The notes under the pieces: model-generated
What the model was told of the DNA's origin: nothing
What the model saw: the letters and a program-made list of their open reading frames with translations, nothing else
The model's database searches: none
Part shown: positions 48,241-60,634 of the stretch, in pieces
Position numbering within the stretch: the stretch's first letter is position 1
Layout: each line of letters begins with the position of its first letter
Translations under genes and position numbers: made by a program
From: Pomacea canaliculata
Lineage: Eukaryota; Mollusca; Gastropoda; Architaenioglossa; Ampullariidae
DNA length: 64,000 nt
Assembly (NCBI RefSeq): GCF_003073045.1
Contig: NC_037591.1
Span: forward strand, 24,957,319-25,021,318
Direction of reading: 5' to 3'

Positions 48241-51200
48241 GCCATGTGGAATACAATTAAAAATAGGACATGATCATTTTTTTCAAAGTGTCCTTTTTTT
48301 TTACTGTCAAACTACTGAAATACAATGATTTTTAACTAACTCTATTTAAAACAATAAACTTAAAAAGGGAAAATCAAACCTGGCTTTTACTAGGAAGGAA
48401 CACCTGTCCCCTGCTCCATTACCCCCATTTTAACCACTTAAGCGACCATGTGATTAAAGTGGTTTTTTCGTGTGAAAGATGCTTACATTATTGCACTCTT
48501 GTTTACTCATCTTGATTTTTATTTTATTCCTTTATTTGCTCACCGGGTGGCACACAGTCGTGTACGTGGGACGTTTTGCCCTGTAATCACTAGAACGAAC
48601 TTTAACTTTCCTCTCCCCTTCCACACAGGGTAATGGACATAGCTGTCTCTGTTGGATTTTATGAATGTTGTGTTTTCTTGGACAATTATTCTCTCTGCAT
48701 TATGCATTCACACCTCACAACACAATGCCCGAGCGTATGACTGCAAGCAGGTATCCGTGCGTGTGTGTGCCTGTAAGGTGGGTGGTACATGGTTGGCCGT
48801 GTGCGTGGGTGTGTGCGTGACTAAGGACAGATAAGAAGCAACGAGAAGCGATGGAGAGGATGTAAAGACAGCAAAGGAGATAATGAGGAGATCGCGATGA
48901 GAAGAAGACGAAGCTGGGGGATGGAGTGATAAGATACGAAGGAGGGCGAAAGGGTGCAGGAGAAGGAACATTCTAATCATCAAGAGGTCGTCGTTTATAT
49001 GCTTTTTAGTACTGCTTGGTTGCGTGGAAGCAGTGATTGTATGTTGTATTATCTTTGGTGGAAGTTCTGACCTCATCAGGACCATACCAGCAGCAGCGTC
49101 GCGTCGTAGCCGAAAGTCGGGAGAGAAGTCGTAAAAAGATTGTCGTAAAACTTGCCGGCATTACTGATTCGATGACAGGGAAGCGACAGTTGTGGATGAT
49201 GGGGTGGGGATGTGTGGGATAGATGGTGAAATGGGACTAGAGATAGACACTGTAAGATAAGCTAGTTATCGTCTGCTTATAATAAATATCGAAAAATATA
49301 TAAACCGTACATAACACATATACCAGGTCATCTTGACTTCAGCTAATTTCCTTGATTAATACTGTTCACGTCTGGACAGATATATCTGGCATTCGCGCAA
49401 GTGGTTGGTTGACTGTGTTGATCGTGTTTGCCTCTGCTCTTGTGTTGTTGATAATGACGAGTCAGTGGCGGCAAAGGCAAAGGTTTGTTCCTTCATTCCC
49501 TCTTTTTTTTCATCTGATACCACTAACACAGCGATTGTGAGACATGGCAGTTACATTCATGGTAAACACAATGACGGAAACGCCCGATTTTCGATAAAAG
49601 TTTGTCTTCGTTTTCCGGGGAGCTGCGGGCGGAGAGAGTGAAGGGGCGGGAGAAAAGGCTGGGTTGCATATGAGATCTTGAAAATAAGTTTTAAATAACC
49701 GATCTCAAGTGCGTTGACTTTGCTAAGTTTGGCCTAAGTTTGGACTAGCCGCTTGGGGTCGTTGACTAAAGACTCATTTTCAGGACCTCACACGCACACT
49801 AGCCAAGGACGGTTTTTTTTTTAAATTTAGGCCGAAAAGCATGACAAGTGCAACCATGCAATCCAGCATCACACGTAAGTCTGCCGAGGCCCAGCACGAA
49901 CCTCTTTCTGTTTTTTTTGTCCCCCAGTCGTTCTTCATCGTCTGGTCAACGCATACTACTATTTTACACAACATCCTCCACTCTTCTTCGACTTCTTTTC
50001 GGTCACTGTAAGTTACACGTGTACTTCGGGGCCAAACTTCCAGGTCTCTTTTGTTCCCACACAGCTTTCTTCGAGGCGTGTCCGGATGCCGTGCTGCTAT
50101 CTCTGTCTGCCTTCAGAAAGGCGTAGTTCTGCGGGAGAGGCTCATGTGTTTGTTCTTCTAGACCGCAGACACAGGCTGGTAAGGGTGCCAACTTTTCATC
50201 TGCTTGGAAATATGACCATTCGGTGGGCAATGACCTATATGTAATATCCTATAATCACTATCTGTTGCCAACGTTCAAGAAAATGGAAGGAGTCACTTGT
50301 TGCGCCTTCACAGGGGTCTTCATTCTTATGAAAGATTATCTTTGGTTGCTGTCCTCTGAATCCAGTTTGGAACATCCTCTGTTGACCTTGCTACATCAAA
50401 ATGTATTTTACTTTCCCAACATTGCCTACGGATCTTCATTCGTTCTCCTTCTCCAACTAGAAAGTGATCTTCCCTGTTTGCTTTGCTCAAAAAAAGCTGT
50501 GTTCCACTGAACTGTGTACAGACGGAAGTGTGGAAGAATGTGTTTTTGGGTGAAGAGGTCCATCGGAGGAATTCCATCACGATAAGCCCCTTCTGAATAA
50601 TCAAACATTGCGTGCAGCATTCTGGCAGAATCGTCTTACCATACAAATGATTGAGCAGATTTTTTCTTGAAATAATCCCAATAAATATAGCCCGCAAGTT
50701 TATCTGAGGTAACCTCGTCTCGGATTCTTTGTTTTCATTCGACGTCAGTGAGCGTTCTTGAGCAGATTTGTCAGGGAGCAAAGCTTCCTTTCTACCCACC
50801 CACCCTAAATATATATATACAGGAGTGAGTGAGGATGTGAGTGAGGGAGTGGAAGAGTGGGTAGGATGAGTCTTGCAGTCCAAGCCAGGCAGTTAAAATT
50901 TCACGTTTCCCCCTACCCAAGCAGCAACCCCTTTAAAGAATCAAATGTTAAAGTAGATGCAGAGAGCGGGGACAGAAGACAGAAGGTGCGTTACCCGACA
51001 TCAGTAGGAGGCAGACAGAAAACAACCACTCGGTAGGGAGGGAGATGGAGAACAGGTCATCCTGGGAGGTCACCCTCGGAGGCTCACAAACTTATGCTCA
51101 CAAAGCCTCCTTATCTTATTTTGTTTCCTAAGGGGGTAGGGGGAGGGAGGCATTGCATGGATGACGCGTGTCAGCTGATGGTCGCCGGATTCTTGACAGT

Positions 51201-52050
51201 TTAATGTATTGCATGGAAAGAGGGGTGCGACAGACAAACCCTGACCGCCGCGACAGACCCCCAACTGGGATCGGCTTGTTGTTGTGGCTCGGTGTCTGCA
51301 CCTCCCTTACGACGTTAAGGTCATGGGTCAACCTTGATACCTTTTTTCGTCAGTTTTGAAATCGAAGAGCTAAAGCGGTTTAATATAACTTTCAAAAATA
51401 ATAGTTTAAGAAAAATATGGAAATATGTTGGCAGGGCACCACATATACTGACAGGATCGCCCACAGACTTTACTGTACTCTTCTACAGTGTGTGGTATTG
51501 CCTAACCTGTTCAAAATGGCGGCTAGTTGACTTCAAACAAAGTCAGCCATGCCAGGTCTTTATTACTTGCAGCGGTTATAGGCGTGTGGAGCGAAACTTT
51601 CAGCAAACAAATCAAGAGCTTGAGGAATCTGGCCAACAAAGTCAGTTTTGCTCTGTCTCTTTACTTCAATCATTGTTCATAGGGAGGGAAAAACTCAGTA
51701 CGAAATTTTAACCGTCAACACCTAGAGTGACCGATAAGACATTTTATTCATCTGTTATTTTCTGTATGAACGCTTCTGAAGCGCAGACTGTCTCGAAACA
51801 GATTCCCCGAGCCCCTTCAAACCCCTACACCTGCACCATAACGACAACCGCAAACCGTTAAGAACCACAGCAGACCATCTCGGCCCATTTTCGGATCGTA
51901 GGAGGGCACGAGCCGGGAGGAGCAGGTCAACCTCCAGCAAGGGACTCTGGAAACCCGGGAAGGCTGCGCGGCATTTGCTGGTAATCACAATTAACAGACA
52001 CTCGCCGGCAAACAACGAGACAGTGGCGCCTCCATGCAGAGTACCGCAAG
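48241..52050. other. Intergenic, no gene supported
   Basis: The longest frame is 50326-50883 (minus, 185 codons), with no signal peptide, domain motif or splice partner I can see. AT-rich with GT/TG patches near 48760-48820. Confidence 0.4.
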
Positions 52051-52425
52051 CGTATGTCGTCTGCCGCACCACGAGGGATAGCCTACCCGCCGATGCTTGC
52101 GTCACAGAAGTGCGGGATGGGAGCCCTTGATATTTGTCGAGTATGGTCTCCAGTCATAATCATAAATACACTTTAAAAAAGAAAAAAAAAAAGGTTGGGT
52201 GGAATGTATAAATATTTACGTTAGACTGTGCCCACAAAAAAGTTATCGCAAACAAAGAGGTAGACAGACACCTCAGTCCAGACCCTTAGTGTAGGCTTGT
52301 CGTCTGGCGCACGACAGAAGATAGCTTATCCAGTCCTATTTGCGTCACAGAGGTACTGAAAAGGAAGTCTTTATTTATGTTTTTCATGTATGTTGTTACA
52401 GTATAGTCATAAATACATATACTTA
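52051..52425 (+). repeat. Diverged tandem duplication
   Basis: 52053-52170 and about 52296-52415 share ordered matches: tgtcgtctgNcgcac, gatagcNtaNcc, tgcgtcacagaNgt and gtcataaataca, with a spacing of about 245 bases and small indels. It is an old local duplication of unknown nature. Confidence 0.6.
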
Positions 52426-54146
52426 CACTTTTACGTGGAAAAAAACAGCCTGGTGAACTACAAGAGTTGTGGATTTATTTGTGTCTGAAAGATTTTTGAC
52501 AACAGTGGGAAAGACTGAAAAAAATGTTTTAAGTCTATAGAAACTGCTGAAGAAACTGCCTTAAGTACATGATCCAAAGGGACAATGATAGGTTATACAA
52601 AGTCTCCAGTTCCATGTCATCTGGTCCATCTCTTTATCAGCAAATGGAATAGTCAGTCCATCTTTTGTTTCTATGTTTGAACGATTGTACGCAAGACAAT
52701 AACAACAGGTGGGGTTCGGTAGATTCTTGGGCCTGTCAATGAATTCCGAAATGTGGGACGATCATTGTGACAGTGAGACCGGAACTTATGCCGCGATAAT
52801 GAAAGGACATCCGTGTTAGAGCATAAAGGTAGGTGTGTGAGACAGAGATCGTCTAGTGAGTAGAACAGGGCGTGGTGGCTGCGGTCGTAGACATTACAGA
52901 AGTGGTGAGTTGATGTTCACGATGTCAGGTCCCAGCATGCCATACGGAGAGACGGTTCACAGCGGACCCTTTGCCTTGTGTAAAACCTAGTCTGGGTTAC
53001 TTTCATCGGAATGGAAGAATGTTTTGAAGATAGCATGGGCCAGTAACAAACAAACAAACAAACTAAAAATTCCTACACTCATTAATCATGTAAATTTAAT
53101 AAAAATTAAAATGCTCTTTAAACGTGAATTAAGATAAATAAAACTTTGACGTGTGTTTCGTTTTTTTCGAGGGGAAAAATCAAGAGGTGGGCGCTTTTCC
53201 CATGGTGGTGGATTTAGGGACTTTGTGGTCCTGGCGTAGGATGGCAGTTAAATCTGGTCGAATATATTAAAAACTTTTACAACAGTGCTAAGGTTTCCAA
53301 ACTTTATTTTTCCCAATATCTTCATTGCATTGTTGAGTAGATTTTTTCATCGTCGCTCTGTTTCAAGGTGAATGAGATAGGTGAAAGGAAGAATAAAGTG
53401 TCTTGATTTGGTTCATTGTATTATTTTTATACTCTTTTCGGTGGTTAGTGTAAAGGTAATTCTGTATATGGGTCTTGAACTATACGGTTTTAGACCTTTG
53501 CAGGAGGTTGGGGAACCAAATGAACCCATGTTAAGTGAGTGCTATACAAAAAATAAATAAAAGTAAAAAAAGGAAATGTCAATATTTTATACACTGTTAC
53601 CTAAGTAAGTGTAGTTACTGTCCTTATAGTTTCAGAATCATCCTGCTAACAGTAAATAGTCGTACCGGCACAAAAGTAGAGCAAGCACGTAAATTTGGGA
53701 GTAAGACTGGGTGTGTGTGTTTGCACGTGCGTGCGTGCTTCAGCCAAAGCTGTCCAGGTCGCTGTCAGTCGTGTGAAGCGCTTTAAGACCGCAGGACGGT
53801 GGTGGACAATACGAGCCTCCAACCGGAAAGTGACGGGTCACACCGATGACCTCTGCTATCGAGAAAGCACTGCGGAAACAACTGCCAGGATCACGCGACT
53901 GACCTTTGCCTCGAGAAGTCATCGCAGACACGCGCGCAACGGTCACGCGACTGACCTGCAGACTGGGTCGGCACAGGAACAGATCCTGCCAGAGCAAAAA
54001 CCAATATGGTGATCGTTTGTCGACAATCTAGTCCGGCTTCACTGTACCGTTAAAGTTTGTATGTGTGTGTGATGCGCGCGGGGATAGGTGGCATTATTTA
54101 TAAATATGGATGTCCACTTCATCTAGGATCAGGCTAACTCTTCGTA
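52426..54146. other. Intergenic; CpG-rich near 53770-54000
   Basis: Mostly AT-rich. Between 53770 and 54000 the base composition becomes CpG-rich and the 15-mer tcacgcgactgacct occurs twice (53892 and 53944). This block lies directly upstream of the insulin-like frame and may be promoter sequence or part of a local repeat. Confidence 0.35.
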
Positions 54147-54415
54147 ATGTATCTCCGCAGTACTGTCGTCTTTTTAGCCAGCTGTTGTTTTACCTTTGCT
54201 CCAGGTGTGCAAACTGTCAAGCACCGATGCAGCCTGCACCTCTCCCCCACCTACTCGCAGATTTGTTGCAGGATGTTGTATTCACGTGCTGCAGGACCGT
54301 CTCCTGTCACACTGGCTGGACAGCTGCGGATGACGTGCGGTACACAGGGGAACTACTGGACCGTCTGCTGTCCACTGCGGCGTGCACGGCGAACGAGTTG
54401 ACAGCTGTCTGTTGA
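54147..54415 (+). pseudogene. Insulin-like peptide precursor candidate with frame break
   Basis: The ATG at 54147 opens a hydrophobic signal-like leader (MYLRSTVVFLASCCFTFAPG). It is followed by a B-chain-like segment with Cys codons at 54228 and 54264, spacing C-X11-C, preceded by KHR as in some snail insulins. An A-chain-like end follows: adjacent Cys codons at 54366-54371, then CTANELTAVC and an immediate stop (54383-54415). C-X8-C ending at the stop with a C-T-x-x-E-L core is the insulin A-chain signature. However, the adjacent Cys codons and this tail are in different frames: 11 bases separate them where CC-X3-C needs 9. So the gene is a pseudogene, is mis-sequenced, or the match is partly chance. 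The C-peptide region would be short, and the B-chain lacks its usual Gly after the second Cys. Homology is inferred, not proven. Confidence 0.42.
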
Positions 54416-56077
54416 CACACACACTAACGCACACATGAGAAAGAGGAGGGTAATATTTATAATCACATTCGCAGACTGTAAATGAGTACGTGTGTGCTTG
54501 ACATGCACATTCAAAATTTACAGCAGGTATCGGGCCTGCAAACGTCGGGATGGCGCGACATTTATTATCCACGGGCAGACGCTGTTGAACGAGTGTGGCA
54601 GTCCCAGTGGTGATGGTGTGGTAGATGTCAGCCCACACACCCGCTCGCAGCAAAAAGCCCACTCGATCGTTAGGGTAACTTATGTAACTCACATATTTGT
54701 ACTACACGCTTTATATGTAAGACTTCTTTTTATGCAGGTGTTGATGAAAAAAAAAAGATTTGTTTGTGTGTTGTGCGTGCGTGTTTTGAAATCTTTGATG
54801 TTTCTTTGAAGCAAAGACAGCCGACAATATCAACAATCGGTTTACTGCCGTAGTGTGTGTCGCTTCGCAGATGCAGACTACTTTTATTGCGAAGATGAAA
54901 TTTATTAAATACTGCATTGTTTCATTCCAAATATTAACTGCAACTTGAGTTCGTGTATTCTTATCTACTGTACTTCTGCCATCTTTATTTTGGTTAAAGG
55001 AGATACTTTCCCTCTTTTTGTCGCCAACCTGCCTCTCGCCAGGCTGGAACCGAAATAACGATGCTATTTAATATACAAGTCTTGGTTACAGCATTTGAAA
55101 TGCGTTTTGTGGGCATTTCTTGTACCTGTAACTTATTTACAGTGAATATTACCCAGGATTGGAATTCGAAACAAACTTGTGACTACTATAGTTTTGTTTC
55201 AAGAATGTGTTTATCCCTTCAAAACGGAACAAGCGGCAAGCGACATCTGATGTTATATAAGCTTCTGCCAAAGAAGACAAGAATAGTTTTATTTTATTAA
55301 CATGCCACAGATGTTCCTTGGTGTAAGTGACGCTATTCCTTGTTTGCTGAACCAATTTCTAGAACCGTTACATTTCCAAAGAACGCCTAACCTGATAGCC
55401 GCTAACTTTTACAGACAGTGGGCCCAATAAACCCCGAATCATCCGGATCCCTCCAAATGGAGCACAGGTATAATGTGACATAAAAACAACTCCCCCAGTC
55501 GCAAAAATGTCGTTTGAGTCACGTATGTGACACAAACAAGTATGTAATGAAATCCACATGACTTGACGCGTTTTCCTTGTCATTCGCGGGACACACCGCG
55601 AGAATGTATGATTGTGTACTACAAGGATGCGATTAGCCTAAAAGAGATGCAAATGAAATACAAATAAAACGTAGCCTTGCTGTTAGTAATTCAATATTTT
55701 TAAGCCCGGCCGGCGCGCGGCTGTCATCCTAGCGAACACTTTTATACACAAGCCTGCGGTCGAACAATTATCCTTTCCTTTCTGGCACCACCACCCCTCT
55801 CGTTCAATAATGGACTCTCTAGCCTGGCGCCGCAGCCGCTGAAGCGTCTGCTACAGCAGACAACTCCCTCACCCTCGGCCGAGCGGCCAGCGCAGTCGAG
55901 TCCTCCATGCCCACATACTTCACGGTTGCTGTGGCTGGACAACACTGCATATTTCCTCGAAAATAGTTCAGTACCTACACAGTCAAACCAAATTTACGAG
56001 GCAATGGCTTAGAAAAAGTATGGTAGAAAGGGGAGTAACTCGATACCTTATTTGCGCAACCATCTTTTAGACACCAC
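54416..56077. other. Upstream region of Smad6/7, distal part
   Basis: No coding exon supported. Short tandem C/A and G/T tracts. From about 55700 the sequence becomes CpG-rich (ccggccggcgcgcgg at 55707), consistent with an approaching promoter region. Confidence 0.4.
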
Positions 56078-56108
56078 GCCGCGCCAAAAAGTCTAGACGC
56101 TCACGTGA
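56078..56108. promoter_or_regulatory. Smad-binding palindrome with adjacent E-box and GC motif
   Basis: gccgcgcc (56078-56085), GTCTAGAC (56091-56098) and tCACGTGa (56101-56108) lie within 31 bases, about 1.45 kb before the Smad6/7 start codon. GTCTAGAC is the palindromic Smad-binding element. TCACGTGA is an E-box of the kind bound by TFE/MITF and USF factors. GC-rich motifs are used by BMP Smads. Vertebrate Smad7 promoters carry the same palindrome with nearby E-box and GC sites for feedback induction. The arrangement here is seen; its use is inferred. The same palindrome occurs twice elsewhere in the window. Confidence 0.45.
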
Positions 56109-57547
56109 CCTCTTTTGACCAATTGCAGCTCAGCTTTTCTCGAACACCGTCAGGACTATGGCGAGTAACCTGTAAAACGGAAAGGGGTCACAGGCTGGTA
56201 AAATCTCCCGTGTTTTCGTCTTGAGATTCGAAACCGCAGCTTATATTTATCTCTTAGGCCATCATATTAACAAGTGATGCGAATTTTATTCGGAACAGTG
56301 ACAGTTTAGTCCAACTGCGACGGTTCGTGGAGGATTTATTCGTCTCTGAAGGGAAATGTCAAAGCTGCCACCCCCCGCGAGAAAGTCGCTTCTCACCTGC
56401 GGCTCCAGGCTGTCGAGGCAGGGGCAGTGTTTTGAAGTGGGTATTCACATGCCGCCTGCTCTTAGAAGTGATTTTTAACCCCGCGGTCCCGATTTTCATG
56501 AGCGGACGACTTCACACGAGGATAGCAGTCGCAGTGAACAGCGAAGCAGTCAGTCTGCGATCGACCTTGGATGCGGGTGTGTTGTGAACTGCCACAAGAT
56601 TACCACCTTCTTTCGGGGATTTGCGACGGGAGGGGGGTGGTGTTAAGACGTAGCCGCAAAGGGATATTACTCTTGGCATTCTGCTGCCTCTCGTCTGCGT
56701 TGATCAGTATACATGGCGTCGAGTGTGTTCTGTTATTTTCCCGACACGGGTGAGGTCTAGATCACACAGGTTAAGTCAGTCAACACACCTTTCAGCACAT
56801 CGCCCTGGATGGCTGGTCAGCCCGGTGGATAAATGGTGCGACGCCTGACACCTACTGAGAAAGCATGCGAAGACAGACGCCTGCCTGACTACTGCCCATC
56901 CACCCCCACCTCCCGTTACCTAGTACCTTTGTGATCGTGCTGTCCGAGTTTAAACAGAGACTGGCCTGACCAAAGGTGACTGGATCTGTTGTCTGTGACA
57001 GTGTCCTTCCACGGCCGCGATCGGTTCATCTGCCACAGACCAGTGTGTGAATGATCGACTTGCCTGCCAGTTTGGATTATCGTTCGCGTGTACCTAACTG
57101 ATCTTTGATGTTCTGTTCTGCGCACACCCCGACGTTCGTGCAGTCAGGTGTTTGCATCTTATCTGGTCAAAAGTCCACGGCAGTCCTCGACCCTTCGCCA
57201 CATGCCAGACAGGCTTTGGTTATAAAGGTATTTTTCACCTTGATTAAATCGTAGTGGATTCATTCATAACAAAAACTTTCGTACTAGATGTAACTGATCA
57301 TATTGTCGTTAAAGGTGAGCCTGAATTAGCGGCCTAGAAGAAGAATACAATTAGTTTAATAGTTTTCATGGGAGATTGGTGTTTTGTTTTTGTTTGTTTT
57401 TTTTTTTTGGTAACAAACTCTAATTAATACCTATGACAGAAATTCGGTTCCATTACATTCACAGCCACAGCAACCTCTGGGGTCAAGAGGAAATAGTGGC
57501 TATGTGTGGTGGTCGCACCGCGGCGGAGAGAGGGCGCCCAATGCTGT
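56109..57547 (+). other. Smad6/7 proximal upstream region / probable 5' UTR
   Basis: CpG-rich between about 56100 and 57100, less so afterwards. Open frames (56327-56587 and others) show no motif. The transcription start could not be placed; no clear TATA box. A T-rich run lies at 57388-57410. Confidence 0.35.
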
Positions 57548-57956
57548 ATGTTTCGGTCTAAACGCTCTTCCCTCGTGAAGCGCTTGTGGAAGCTCCGCGC
57601 CTTGCAGTATGAAAGCGACCGTGCGTCTGAAGAGGAGAGTCCCGAAGACTTGGAAGTGAAGTCTGTGGCCCAGTCCATGCTCAAACGCCTGAAGGAGTCG
57701 CAGCTGGAGATGCTTCTCCAGGCCTTAGAGAGCAAGGGAGGGGAGAACACTGACTGTGTGCTCCTCCCGAAGAACGAGCTGCGCCTGGGCAGGCGGTCAG
57801 TCGCCCCTCACATCTTGTGCTGTCAGTTGTTTCGGTGGCCGACAGGACTAAAGTCCGAAATGCAGCTGAAGCGCTTGCCGTGCTGTGGAACGACATCAGT
57901 AGACCCTGCTTATGTCTGCTGCAATCCATACCACTGGAGTCTTCTTTTGGATCCAG
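57548..57956 (+). CDS. Smad6/7: Inhibitory Smad (Smad6/7), first coding exon with MH1 domain
   Basis: Intracellular antagonist of BMP/TGF-beta receptors and R-Smads. The start is set at 57548 because MFRSKRSSLVKRLWKLRA matches the inhibitory-Smad N-terminus; the frame is open further upstream to 57506 but without conservation. The exon holds the whole divergent MH1 domain: MLKRLKESQLEMLLQALESKG, CVLLPKNELRLGRR, HILCCQLFRWP, KRLPCCGTTSVDPAYVCC and NPYHW. The zinc-ligand pattern (Cys in TDC, Cys in LPCC, Cys in VCC, His in NPYH) is intact. It ends at a consensus donor (ccag/gtaagg, phase 1) after 136 codons. The MH2 domain is expected in later exons; none was found up to 64000, so the first intron exceeds 6 kb. 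Molluscs generally have a single gene of this class. Confidence 0.92.
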
Positions 57957-60239
57957 GTAAGGGGCTAACCTACTTCAGCAACCTATCTGCAAACCTGTTT
58001 CTGTCAACTCTTTCCACACAATCCTAAAAATGTGAACCAGTAGCATATTTTTTTTGGCAGTGTTAATTCAACTGGAACCATGTTTTCTTTCTGCACACCT
58101 ACCCAGTTAGGAGTGTTTACAATTATATGTTTTTAGAAGATTACTACTAATTCTTTGCAGGTCTGTAGAACATTTCCACACATTTAGACTTTTATCAAAC
58201 GATGTAAACAAATAAGACAATTGAGTTTTTTGTAAGGAACCAAAAAATATCCTATGTCTCCATTTTCATTCATAATCCTTGGTCAGAGAATTTGGTGGGC
58301 CTATAAACTAAGCTGGTGCAGTGACAGTAATCTGGTTCTAGACCTTAGTCCTTTGTTGTCAGTATAACCCAGTTATGTAACAGTTGTTAATTTGGGCCAT
58401 TGTACTCCAAGAATAATATATCTTCCCCGGCTTTTTTACCTTCATAGGGTCAAGTTCTTACTCTTATTTCAGTATTGTTGAGTGATTTGGGGGAGCAGTT
58501 CAAAAGGAGCTGCACTCAATTATGCACTAGTATTTATAGCTGGGGGTCAGCTTCGGGCATTACTCATTGCAGTTCATTGAGTGGGAGGACCAGGAAAAAG
58601 ACAGAATGACCTTTTTCTATGGTTCCAGCATGCGCACACCAATAAGCCATGCAAAGTAACTGTAAACATGTAGGACAACAGTTAGAGCAGAGATGCTCCT
58701 CCCTCTGGGACATGGAAACTAGAGTGGGATGAAGATGGATTGTGTGGATAACAGATAAGTCTAGTTCTCTTCCCCCCACCAAACATGTAATTGTAGACAA
58801 ATGCTGTGACCAGACCAATGCTGGTTTCTTTGTGGCGGAAAAACAGTCATAACAAGCTAATTAAAAATACCTCCCCTTTTACTTTGATAATGCACAGCAC
58901 ACAGAACACTTTACTAACATGCTTTTGACAAACAGCCCTTACCAGTTATTGGGTTCCATCATTTTCACTTTCCCTTGCTGGTGAATGAATTTCAGGTGCT
59001 TTGTTTAGCTGTGTAATGTGCTGTACATCACATTTAAGAAATATGAAAATGACGAAGGTCTGCAGGGCTTAAAGTTATAGCACTTTAGATTTATAAGCAG
59101 TTATACTTTGATTATTAGTTTTTATTCAAGAGTGTAAATCACTAAAGCTATATCAGTAGAGGCTGTCTGCACCTTGAGACTTTTTTTTTTTAAGAAAGCA
59201 GCTTGTGCTTGTGTAATCAAGATGAGGTTAGCATAAGTCAGGGCTGTTCAGCAGCTGATGTGCATTGTTTTGGCTGCCCAGACCATAATTCACTCCCTTA
59301 ATATTAGTTTTGTCTAGCAGGGTCGACATATGGTTTGGAGATTAGTGTTGCCAGGATTGTATAAGGTTTCCTCCCAGTTTTGATACAGCACACTTTCTGT
59401 AACCAGCTGTTGTCTTCTGGTACTTTTTGTTTTTCAAACATTTTAAGAGATTCATTATAGACTTTTTGAATGATCATTGATTGTAAAAGCTACAATATGC
59501 ATAAACCCTTTAATCACTTTCACATTTAAATGTCTGGTCAGCAATAGTAATGCAGATTAAAAGTAAAGATTTTTTCGTGTGCTGATGGGGTGTTCATTAC
59601 CTTTAACCTTTTGTGTAATCTGCATCATGAGGTCAGATCATTCACTTTGGAAACCACCTTTTCACTCCCATTTATACAGTATGTGTGTGTGGTAGGGGAT
59701 GGAGTAACAAGGTCCCACCCCCCTATCATGAAAGGCATTATGTAGGAACTAGTTCCTTTCTGCTCTTTTTCATGTCTCAAAAGTTTTAAGAGAAGTTCAA
59801 GGTATCTTCTATCCTTGCTGTTATTCACAACCAGAGGTCAGAAAGAGCTGTGGTCTGCTTTATACAGGGGGGGGGGGGAATTCATGTGCTGCGAGTGGAA
59901 GCTCCTTCAAGTGTTCTCATGCTGATGATATTAAATTTTCACAAGAAAAGGGTAAATAGAGTTGGATGCTTTCAGTGGTATAGAATCAACAATTAGTTAT
60001 TACAGCTTGTTGAAAACTGTACAATTCTAAAAACTGCTGGAAACTCCCAGAAAGGGGATTACTTTCCATGAATAGTTGTGTGTCTTTGAGTTTTTTAAAA
60101 TTATGTTAAAAGATTAATATGCCTAAGTTGAGGATTTGAGAACAAGATTTCCTGGATATAAGCAAATTATTTGTTACTGATTTGCAATAGTGATTTTAAT
60201 GTCAAAGCTGACTGTGGGGAAGTTGGTGACTATTACATC
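57957..60239 (+). other. First intron of Smad6/7, left part
   Basis: AT-rich intronic sequence beginning with the donor. No MH2 exon, RNA gene or dated repeat was recognised. A G10-11 run lies at 59868-59878. Confidence 0.55.
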
Positions 60240-60247
60240 CCTTAGAC

Positions 60248-60634
60248 CAGTGGTTCTTAAAGTGCTGTCCTGCGGACCGCTTGTGGGCTGCATGCATATG
60301 TCAGGTGGTCCGCGGCTGATAGTCATCATTTGTCAGCAAAGTATAGTTTAAATTGCCAGACTTGTTAATTAGTCTAGTATTGATTTCATACGAGTTTGAA
60401 TATTGTTGATGCCCATTTGCTCGTTAGCATAAAATACTCGCTTATCTGTAATTTTATGCAAACTTATTACTGTACTACTGTCAAAATAGTACATTCTTTT
60501 TGCATTGTAATGAAACAAATACGGCAATTTAAATTTGAAATTCACGGTACAAAGTTATTCTATACCTTGGTGGTCTACTGTATTTTTTACTTTAGTAAAG
60601 TGGTCTGCGGTCCAAAATACTTTGAGAACCACTG
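60248..60634 (+). mobile_element. hAT-type MITE (copy 2) with 8-bp TSD
   Basis: Terminal inverted repeats cagtggttcttaaagt / actttgagaaccactg. The perfect 8-bp duplication ccttagac lies at 60240-60247 and 60635-60642. The body matches the minus strand of copy 1 at 11794-12102 (shared blocks gtcaggtggtcc, cttattactNtactactgtca, gcaatttaaatttgaaattca, agtaaagtggtctgcggtcc). It is non-autonomous and lies in the Smad6/7 intron. Confidence 0.93.

Noticed and set aside
57681-57929. Minus frame opposite the Smad exon
   Set aside because: Shadow of the MH1-coding strand.
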